This document shows, in pieces, positions 33,588-39,332 of a stretch of DNA of 39,332 nt. The DNA is from Aureispira sp. (GTDB lineage Bacteria; Bacteroidota; Bacteroidia; Chitinophagales; Saprospiraceae). Both the position numbers and the translations under genes were made by a program. Location of the stretch: contig JAAEPD010000124.1 of the NCBI GenBank assembly GCA_024222455.1, forward strand, positions 1 to 39,332, written 5' to 3'. Below the pieces are notes generated by a model, which was not told the DNA's origin, made no database searches, and was given only the letters and a program-made list of their open reading frames with translations. Each line of letters begins with the position of its first letter. Within the stretch, counting starts at the first letter, position 1.

Positions 33588-34619
33588 ATGGATAAGATAT
33601 TAGTGACTGGGGGGTGTGGTTATATAGGTAGTCACACTATTATTGATTTAATTGAGCATGGATTTGATGTTATTTCTGTAGATAATAATATCCGTTCTTC
33701 CACTTCTATGCTTAATCGCATCCAAAAAATTACGGGTAGAAATATACCTCACTATCCTATTGATCTTTGTGATCTTCAAGCTACTCAAAATCTATTTAAA
33801 GCTCATCCAGATATATTAGGTGTTATTCATTTTGCAGCTTATAAAAGTGTTCCTGAATCGGTAATAAATCCCTTGTTTTATTATAGAAACAATCTTAATA
33901 GTCTCATTAATGTGTTGGATTGTATCCACGAATATAAGGTACCTTATTTTGTGTTTTCATCTTCTTGTTCTGTATATGGTAATATCCAGAAATTACCTGT
34001 AACAGAAGATACTCCATTAGCTATAGCTGAAAGTCCTTATGCTAATACTAAACAAATGGGAGAAGATATTGTCCTTAGTTTTTCTAAAGCTTTTCCTAAC
34101 CATAAAACAATCCTACTTAGATATTTTAATCCTGGAGGGGCTCATCCTAGTGGGAAAATAGGCGAAATATTGCAAGAAGGAGGAACCAATATTATTCCAG
34201 TTATGATAGAGGGTTATTTAGGTCTTCGAGCCCCATTATCAGTACATGGTAACGATTATGATACTCGTGATGGGAGTTGTATTCGAGATTATATCCATAT
34301 AATGGATTTAGCTAATGCACACACCAAATCATTTCAATATCTTCAGAATACTGCAAATGTACCTAGTTTAGATGTATTTAATGTCGGTATAGGTGAGGGG
34401 GTTACTGTTTTTGAGCTGATTAAGGCTTTTGAAAAGGCTGTTGGAGAGACTCTGAATTATACTGTAGGTGGTCGTCGTATTGGCGATGTTTCGGCTATTT
34501 ATGCCAATTATGAAAAAGCGAATAGATTGCTGGGATGGTCACCTAAATATTCGATAGATGAGATTATGAAATCAGCATGGGTATGGTATCAATATTATCA
34601 AACCGAGCAAGAAGCTTAA
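33588..34619 (+). CDS. galE: UDP-glucose 4-epimerase
   Basis: This 343-aa short-chain dehydrogenase-type epimerase, close to the usual 338 aa, interconverts UDP-Glc and UDP-Gal and possibly the GlcNAc forms. The NAD-binding TGGCGYIGS is at residues 7-15, the catalytic serine lies in FSSSCSVYG (123-131), and the YxxxK pair is Y151 and K155 in SPYANTK. The GVGEGVTVFEL and RRIGDVSAIYAN segments of the substrate-binding half are typical. It follows the two GT genes after 68 nt and probably supplies UDP-Gal or UDP-GalNAc to them. A strong hairpin terminator is found about 120 nt downstream. Confidence 0.93.
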   Translation: MDKILVTGGCGYIGSHTIIDLIEHGFDVISVDNNIRSSTSMLNRIQKITGRNIPHYPIDLCDLQATQNLFKAHPDILGVIHFAAYKSVPESVINPLFYYRNNLNSLINVLDCIHEYKVPYFVFSSSCSVYGNIQKLPVTEDTPLAIAESPYANTKQMGEDIVLSFSKAFPNHKTILLRYFNPGGAHPSGKIGEILQEGGTNIIPVMIEGYLGLRAPLSVHGNDYDTRDGSCIRDYIHIMDLANAHTKSFQYLQNTANVPSLDVFNVGIGEGVTVFELIKAFEKAVGETLNYTVGGRRIGDVSAIYANYEKANRLLGWSPKYSIDEIMKSAWVWYQYYQTEQEA

Positions 34620-34644
34620 TAACGCTCCAATCGCAAATAAAAAT

Positions 34645-34843
34645 CATGAGTCATCCCTTAAATATGGCTCAAAAGCTTTTTTTTATTAAAAATAAAGGTG
34701 GTTATTTCAAAATCATCATAAAATCTAGGTTTTAGAAATAAGAAGAGGATGGTTACTCAATTAGTAACCATCCTCTTCTGTTTTTAGTACTATTCTAGAA
34801 CCCCTATAAATACTGCATTCTTAAACTTAAGGGATGCCTCATG
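34645..34843. repeat. 17-bp inverted repeat around the galE terminator
   Basis: CATGAGTCATCCCTTAA (34645-34661) and TTAAGGGATGCCTCATG (34827-34843) match at 16 of 17 paired positions and flank the hairpin at 34741-34779. AAATATGG (34659-34666) also has a complement, CCATATTT, at 34858-34865. The arrangement could be a decayed MITE-like element or an extended RNA structure. No clear target duplication was found. The rest of the 34620-34941 gap shows no gene. Confidence 0.4.
34741..34785. terminator. Strong terminator between galE and the convergent 155-aa gene
   Basis: AGAAGAGGATGGTTACT (34741-34757) pairs perfectly over 17 bp with 34763-34779 around loop CAATT. It is followed by GTTTTT on the plus strand. 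On the minus strand the run is weaker, but the stem may serve both convergent genes. Confidence 0.8.
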
Positions 34844-34941
34844 TTTTATTTTAGCACCATATTTAGTCTAATAGACTGATATTTTTTAATCTCTAGCAGA
34901 AAAGTTATTTATAAGTTTTGATGATCAGGGTTTTAATTTAA

Positions 34942-35409
34942 TCATTTATATACAATATGATGAGCACGCTTCATTCTTTTTGAGTTGCTACTAATATTGT
35001 ACTGTATATTTTTAGAACCTGTAGTTTTACTCTGTTTTACAATATAAGAATCTTGGTGTAGTAGCCTTAAATAAGCTTGATTGACAAGGTGTATATTTAA
35101 TTTTAGACCATATTGCTTTATGACCATTTCAATTGCTTTAATGCGATATTTAATTTCCTTAGCAGTATAGCTTTTGTTTAATTTATAAATTCCTAAATAA
35201 ATTAACATGTCATTAATCTTCTTTGTAAGACATTCGATCTCTGATAGTTTTGCAGGTCTATTTAAGTTGTTCTTACTGTAGATATTCAATAGTTTTTTAG
35301 CTCTTTGATAGAGGTTTTCATAAGTAGTATGATAATGTAATATTTCGACTTGGGCATTAGAATAATTACTAATGAATATACTTAGAATTATTATATATAC
35401 AGTTTTCAT
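34942..35409 (-). CDS. Secreted hypothetical protein (155 aa)
   Basis: I do not recognise this protein. A clear signal peptide (TVYIIILSIFISNYSNA, cleavage before QVEIL) is followed by a basic, mostly helical mature part of about 135 residues (YENLYQRAKKLLNIY, KLSEIECLTKKINDML, YTAKEIKYRIKAIEMVIKQ). The C-terminus is positively charged and disordered (SKRMKRAHHIVYK). High basicity suits binding of a sulfated, acidic polymer. Its upstream region has the same palindrome (35539-35553, inside the end of the preceding GT gene) and sigma-54-like element as the polysaccharide operons, so it is probably part of that regulon. Confidence 0.75.
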   Translation of the reverse strand: MKTVYIIILSIFISNYSNAQVEILHYHTTYENLYQRAKKLLNIYSKNNLNRPAKLSEIECLTKKINDMLIYLGIYKLNKSYTAKEIKYRIKAIEMVIKQYGLKLNIHLVNQAYLRLLHQDSYIVKQSKTTGSKNIQYNISSNSKRMKRAHHIVYK

Positions 35410-35451
35410 AGGCTTTTTATTTTATTAGCAATTAACTTATGTATATCGTTA

Positions 35452-35468
35452 ATGCTAAATTCAAGCCT
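35452..35468 (-). promoter_or_regulatory. Sigma-54-like -24/-12 candidate for the 155-aa gene
   Basis: On the minus strand AGGCTTGAATTTAGCAT has GG and GC exactly ten nt apart, as in sigma-54 promoters, 42 nt before the ATG at 35409. Confidence 0.4.
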
Positions 35469-35487
35469 ATCTGTATCTTGTTGGTTG

Positions 35488-36597
35488 CTAGGGTTTTATG
35501 ATTGTTTGGTTTTTGTTTTTATCTACTGCATATAAATTTTCCATATTATGGAAAATAGGTTTTATAAATGTAAGTGCTTTTTTATAGGCATTTTCACTCA
35601 TTGACTGATAAAGGGATCTATCATTCATTAGTTTAGCTACCGTAAATATAATTTTCTCTTGATTTTTAGGATGCACTAAAAACCCATCATGACTATTAAC
35701 AATCAATTCTGTAGGGCCACCAATAGGAGGAGCGATAGAAGGAACTCCATAAAAAGAAGCTTCAAGGATCGTCATTCCAAAAGATTCAACCCACTTGTCA
35801 GGGTTTGATAAGTTAAGTAATATAGCTGCTCTTGCATAAAAAGGGTGGATGTTGGATTGAGCACTATATATATTGAGGTTTTTTGGAATATTCAAGTTGC
35901 TAAACTCCTTATTTATGCTTTGGGGAGCTGCCGAAATAACTAATTCGAAAGTATATTGGGGACATTTTTTTGCAAGCTCTATAAATGTATATATCCCTTT
36001 ATGTTTATTCAAACTACTTATCATTAATATATGCTTAGGCACTATCCCTTGTTGTTTATAGAGGGTTGCCATTTGCATAAAATTTTCAGATAGCGAATTG
36101 TATTTAATTTCTAAAGTAGGTTTATGTAATGGCAATGAATTGTAACAAGTCTTTGAGACATAGATAGCTTTGGTTACTGAGTAGTTAACTAAGAGTAATA
36201 TTATTTTTTCTAGTAGTTTAGGGCGGATAGATGTCTCATGTATATGTACAATTGTTTTTTGTTTAAAAAGCTTACCAAAAAGTGTTGCTCCAAAAGGCAG
36301 TAAGGTGTTTGTGTATATATCAAACTGCCGCCTTGATTTCCTAATTTTTAGGAGTTTTAGAAAAATGATAAGTTGTATCCAGAGCAATTTTAAAGTACGT
36401 ATGTATTTATTTCTGTGCTGGTCAAATTTTATTAGATGGTATGTTGCATCTATATCTGATAAAAAGCCTCCTGTAGAAGAATTGGTTATGATATGAATTG
36501 CATGAAATTTTTCTTCATTTTTTTTGATAACCTTAGAGAGTACTCTCGTACTTCCAGTATAGTCGTTGTGTAGGTGTACATATACAATAGATTTCAT
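35488..36597 (-). CDS. Glycosyltransferase, GT4 family
   Basis: A 369-aa GT-B enzyme. The N-terminal acceptor half begins VYVHLHNDYTGSTRVLSKV and contains TIVHIHETSIRPKLLEK. The C-terminal donor half has HILMISSLNKHKGIYTFIELA, HPFYARAAILLNLSNP, and the ESFGMTILEASFYGVPSIAP motif with the conserved E-x7-E pattern, followed by GGPTELI. It is a retaining transferase by family. A hydrophobic, basic stretch near residues 70-90 suggests membrane association. It is transcribed on its own, divergent from the LruC lipoprotein gene across palindrome E. Its 3' end contains palindrome D, which faces the next gene. Confidence 0.87.
   Translation of the reverse strand: MKSIVYVHLHNDYTGSTRVLSKVIKKNEEKFHAIHIITNSSTGGFLSDIDATYHLIKFDQHRNKYIRTLKLLWIQLIIFLKLLKIRKSRRQFDIYTNTLLPFGATLFGKLFKQKTIVHIHETSIRPKLLEKIILLLVNYSVTKAIYVSKTCYNSLPLHKPTLEIKYNSLSENFMQMATLYKQQGIVPKHILMISSLNKHKGIYTFIELAKKCPQYTFELVISAAPQSINKEFSNLNIPKNLNIYSAQSNIHPFYARAAILLNLSNPDKWVESFGMTILEASFYGVPSIAPPIGGPTELIVNSHDGFLVHPKNQEKIIFTVAKLMNDRSLYQSMSENAYKKALTFIKPIFHNMENLYAVDKNKNQTIIKP
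35539..35553. promoter_or_regulatory. Polysaccharide-locus palindrome, site D (inside a coding region)
   Basis: TTCCATATTATGGAA, identical to site C, lies within the last 22 codons of the GT4 gene and encodes part of HNMENL there. It is 129 nt upstream of the 155-aa gene start, the same spacing as other sites. Confidence 0.65.
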
Positions 36598-36616
36598 TGT
36601 TGTTTATGAAGTAGTA

Positions 36617-36633
36617 TTTCAAAAATCATGGCA
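36617..36633 (-). promoter_or_regulatory. Sigma-54-like -24/-12 candidate for the GT4 gene
   Basis: On the minus strand TGCCATGATTTTTGAAA has TTG at -12 but GC instead of GG at -24; 20 nt before the ATG at 36597. Confidence 0.35.
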
Positions 36634-36720
36634 ATGTTTATAATTTTTAGTACTAATCATTAAATGACTGTAAGTCAGTAACTTTTTATCTGGACATGTG
36701 ATAAAAGGATATATATTGGT

Positions 36721-36735
36721 GTCTATATTATGGAA
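36721..36735. promoter_or_regulatory. Polysaccharide-locus palindrome, site E (divergent)
   Basis: GTCTATATTATGGAA matches the site C sequence at 13 of 15 positions; only the left arm is changed. It is 123 nt from the GT4 start and 127 nt from the LruC lipoprotein start. Confidence 0.5.
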
Positions 36736-36806
36736 TATGTCTATATGGAGGAAAAAAAGGATTAAGACTGTTCTTTAATTGGTTGATTATCTTTTGTTTG
36801 TAAATG

Positions 36807-36823
36807 AGGTATATAGGTTGTTA
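36807..36823 (+). promoter_or_regulatory. Sigma-54-like -24/-12 candidate for the LruC lipoprotein gene
   Basis: AGGTATATAGGTTGTTA has GG and TTG with sigma-54 spacing, 39 nt before the ATG at 36863. Confidence 0.4.
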
Positions 36824-36862
36824 TATCTAATGTTATTATAGAATATTCAAAATATATTAGAT

Positions 36863-38923
36863 ATGGGAACAATCAATAAATTAGTAATTCTATTGAGTTT
36901 ATATTGTTCAATAGTTTCATGTAAAAAAGATAATTTACTAGGTTCTCCAGTCCTGTCTGAAGAATCTTTGGAAATGGCGGATTTAATAATTCCTTATGAG
37001 TTTAGTTATAAGATGACACAAGAGCCTGAAATTAAGGCTTTAGTTAGGGATTATCAAGATCAACCTATGTCAAATATTGCTATAGCTATATACTCTAAAA
37101 ATCCTGAAATTGGAGGTGTCTTGTTAGCAAGAGGTCAGACTGGAAGAAATGGAGAGTTTAGGACTAAGTTGGTACTCCCTGCTAGTGCAGAAAGTATCTA
37201 TATAGAAGCAGGCGTTTTGGGGATGCCCTGTACTAAGACTCTAGAAATAACAGGAGAAGCTAGTCTTATACATATTTTTGGAGGAAGAATAGAGGGAAGA
37301 CAAAGTCGCAGGATAGGAAACCAAAGAAGCAGTAGTACTTTGGTCTCCTTGGTTAATACAGCTCTATATGCCTATATAGGAAGTTATGATTCTCAAGGAA
37401 AACCTAATTATCTGATCACTTCAGATGTTTTAGATCAAGTTTTTTTGAATGATATAAATGCGAGTTTACCAGAGAATCAGCCTGTACCTATATATAACCC
37501 AAGTTATTTGAATACAGGAAATAATACAACCTTAGAGTTGACAGATAAAGCAGATGTATGGGTTACTTTTGTTCATGAAGGAGCAGGCTATAGAAACACA
37601 TTAGGGTACTATAAGTATGATCTTGCTAATCCCCCATCTACTGATGCAGATATTGATACAATTTTTATAGTATTTCCTAATCTTTCTTTTGCAGGAAGTG
37701 GTGGTGCTTTGCAAGCTGGGGATAAGGTACATTTGGGGGAGTTTCCTCCTAATATAGGTATAGGATGGGTATTAATAGCTGATGGATGGAGTAGCGCTAG
37801 TCAAAGTGTAGGTGCTGGGCGCAATATATTTTATTCTGAAAAGAACCTTAACCCAGAGATAGATCCTGATTATAGACAACATAATGTTATTTTAAATGAT
37901 CCAAATCGAGATTTACTATTAATTGGTTTTGAAGATTTATTTAGAGATCCAGGACATGGAAGTGATGAAGATTTTAATGATGCAATATTCTATACAACTA
38001 TCAATCCTATAACCGCAGTAGCCAATCTAGGTAGTTTTCAGGATGTATCTAATACTGCCGATGATAGTGATGGTGATGGGGTACCTGATTATAATGATGA
38101 TTATCCTAATGATATTAATAGGGCTTTTAACAAATATTATCCTAGCCAAACCACCTATGGATCTTTAGCTTTTGAGGATATGTGGCCAACTCAGGGAGAT
38201 TATGATTGCAATGATTTAGTGGTTGATTATCGTTTTATGCATGTAACTAATGCTAATAATGAAGTTGTAGAGATAGAAGGGGAATTAGTTTTGAAAGCTA
38301 TTGGTGCAGCACAGCATAATGGTTTAGGCTTTCAGTTAGATATTACACCTTCAGGTATTGCTAGTGTTAATGGATATAAGATTTTTCGAGATTATATTAA
38401 TCTTGCTGCTAATGGGTGTGAAGTAGGACAATCAAAAGCGGTGTTCTTTGCTTTTGATGATCCACATTTACAAATGTCTCCACCTACCGGATTTACAGTA
38501 AATACCGAAACTGATAAAGTTTTTTTGACACCAGATACTACTCGGCTTACTATTGTACTAACTAGTCCTATTAATGAGAATACATTGGCTCTTCCCCCAT
38601 ATAATCCATTTTTAGTTAGAAATAGGAATCGTGACTATGAAGTGCACTTACCTGATTATCCTCCAACTGACTTGGCAGATGTAAGTTTATTTGGAACTGA
38701 TGATGATAATTCTGATATATCTAGTAATAGATATTATAAAACTCAAGGGAATTTACCTTGGGCGATGCATTTTCCTAGCAGTTTTGATTATCCAGTAGAA
38801 AAAACTCCAATAATCCAAGTACATAATCATTTTGCCACATGGGCTCAATCTAATGGTCTGAATTACATAAATTGGTATGAATCAATACAGGGTTATCGTA
38901 ATATTAATAGTGTGTATAAGTGA
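36863..38923 (+). CDS. LruC-domain surface lipoprotein with DUF4114-like and thrombospondin-3-type segments (686 aa)
   Basis: A lipoprotein signal peptide ends at the lipobox SIVSC (C20 acylated), followed by KKDN. An Ig/CNA-like region (about 55-125, VRDYQDQPMSNIAIAIYS) precedes a DUF4114-like module that ends FEDLFRDPGHGSDEDFNDAIFYT (about 370-392). A calcium-binding thrombospondin-3-type segment DDSDGDGVPDYNDDYPND (about 407-424) leads into the LruC domain, recognisable by FEDMWPTQGDYDCNDLVVDY (about 442-461). The acidic loops suggest Ca2+ binding. LruC proteins are surface-exposed in Bacteroidota and Leptospira. Its promoter region shares the palindrome and sigma-54-like element of the polysaccharide operons, so it may anchor or bind the polymer at the cell surface. 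Confidence 0.88.
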   Translation: MGTINKLVILLSLYCSIVSCKKDNLLGSPVLSEESLEMADLIIPYEFSYKMTQEPEIKALVRDYQDQPMSNIAIAIYSKNPEIGGVLLARGQTGRNGEFRTKLVLPASAESIYIEAGVLGMPCTKTLEITGEASLIHIFGGRIEGRQSRRIGNQRSSSTLVSLVNTALYAYIGSYDSQGKPNYLITSDVLDQVFLNDINASLPENQPVPIYNPSYLNTGNNTTLELTDKADVWVTFVHEGAGYRNTLGYYKYDLANPPSTDADIDTIFIVFPNLSFAGSGGALQAGDKVHLGEFPPNIGIGWVLIADGWSSASQSVGAGRNIFYSEKNLNPEIDPDYRQHNVILNDPNRDLLLIGFEDLFRDPGHGSDEDFNDAIFYTTINPITAVANLGSFQDVSNTADDSDGDGVPDYNDDYPNDINRAFNKYYPSQTTYGSLAFEDMWPTQGDYDCNDLVVDYRFMHVTNANNEVVEIEGELVLKAIGAAQHNGLGFQLDITPSGIASVNGYKIFRDYINLAANGCEVGQSKAVFFAFDDPHLQMSPPTGFTVNTETDKVFLTPDTTRLTIVLTSPINENTLALPPYNPFLVRNRNRDYEVHLPDYPPTDLADVSLFGTDDDNSDISSNRYYKTQGNLPWAMHFPSSFDYPVEKTPIIQVHNHFATWAQSNGLNYINWYESIQGYRNINSVYK

Positions 38924-38955
38924 TTATAAAACGTTTTTTAATGCTAAAATAATGT

Positions 38956-38988
38956 AAGGGAACTCTTAAATAGGAGTTCCCTTATTTT
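38956..38988 (+). terminator. Terminator of the LruC lipoprotein gene
   Basis: AAGGGAACTC (38956-38965) pairs perfectly with GAGTTCCCTT (38974-38983), followed by ATTTT. Confidence 0.85.
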
Positions 38989-39332
38989 GGTGTATGTACT
39001 CTATCTATTCATGGTTGAAATATAGTATTTGTGAGGAGGGACTAAAGACTTCAAATTACTGCATAAATTAGAAAGTAGGTTGAGTTTTTCAGTAGGAGCT
39101 TAAATTATTTTTGAGTAAGAAGTGAGGCAAGAACCTAAACTTTTGTAATTAGTGAAGGACCCTAAACAAGGTGTTAATTTTAGGAGATAGAGTTTAATTT
39201 GTAGTTTTTGAAGAGCTATCATGTAAACTTGAAAGAGTAGGGATCTCATTAAGAGTATGTCTAAAATTATAAATAAAAAAATGTAAGGATTAAAAAAAGA
39301 GGAATCAGAATCATAAACTTGAGGTGACTAAA
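38989..39332. other. Non-coding right end
   Basis: I see no ORF, RNA gene or clear promoter here. The AT content is high, and the sequence is probably the upstream region of a gene beyond the window. Confidence 0.5.

Noticed and set aside
1-39332. CRISPR array, insertion sequence, integrase or phage structural genes
   Set aside because: No regularly spaced repeats, transposase, integrase or phage protein was seen in any frame.

Overview
The window looks like a chromosomal segment of a low-GC member of the Bacteroidota, probably Saprospiria-like. The signs are exact TAnnTTTG -7 promoter hexamers with a -33 TTG, start codons in A-rich leaders without Shine-Dalgarno sequences, a CHAT/TPR protein, an LruC-domain lipoprotein, tandem 'SMSKSEKGFFKK' helical proteins, and the polysaccharide gene style. 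The taxonomy is inference; no rRNA or other marker is present.

Left third (1-15.3 kb). This holds small, mostly separate transcription units: an ankyrin-repeat/TlpA-thioredoxin protein whose signal peptide is out of frame; two pairs of unrecognised cytosolic proteins (1.5-3.4 kb and 6.9-9.6 kb); two tandem paralogous helical proteins on the minus strand; an ArsM-type arsenite methyltransferase; a large TPR-CHAT protease-like membrane protein; and a 249-aa protein of unknown function. Between 14.9 and 15.34 kb is a structured RNA region. It contains an array that reads as a circularly permuted tRNA (3' half with CCA, 13-nt spacer, then 5' half), followed by a tRNA-Leu(GAG) with odd features and a strong terminator.

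Right two thirds (15.3-39 kb). This is a Wzx/Wzy-type exopolysaccharide or capsule locus. A WbaP-like initiating sugar transferase, Wzx flippase, Wzy polymerase, Wzc-like co-polymerase with a degenerate nucleotide-binding domain, a half-length TolC-like protein, eight glycosyltransferases, a PAPS-type sulfotransferase, GalE and an FdtA/FdtB/acetyltransferase set (dTDP-3-acetamido-3,6-dideoxyhexose) predict a sulfated polymer containing an acetamido-dideoxy sugar. No Wza-like exporter and no RmlA/RmlB are seen here, so those functions must be encoded elsewhere or replaced. An orphan receiver protein sits at the head of the core operon. Next comes the sugar transferase, whose own N-terminal receiver-like domain has Glu at the phosphorylation position.

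Two observations matter most. First, the permuted tRNA keeps every class I tRNA invariant I could check once its halves are joined across the anticodon loop. Second, a 15-bp palindrome, TTCCATATTATGGAA or close variants, lies upstream of each of the seven transcription units of the polysaccharide locus, usually 111-129 nt from the first start codon, and I did not find it elsewhere in the window. Between the palindrome and each start there is usually a GG-N10-G element resembling a sigma-54 -24/-12 promoter. Together these suggest an enhancer-controlled regulon that also includes the LruC lipoprotein and a 155-aa secreted protein.
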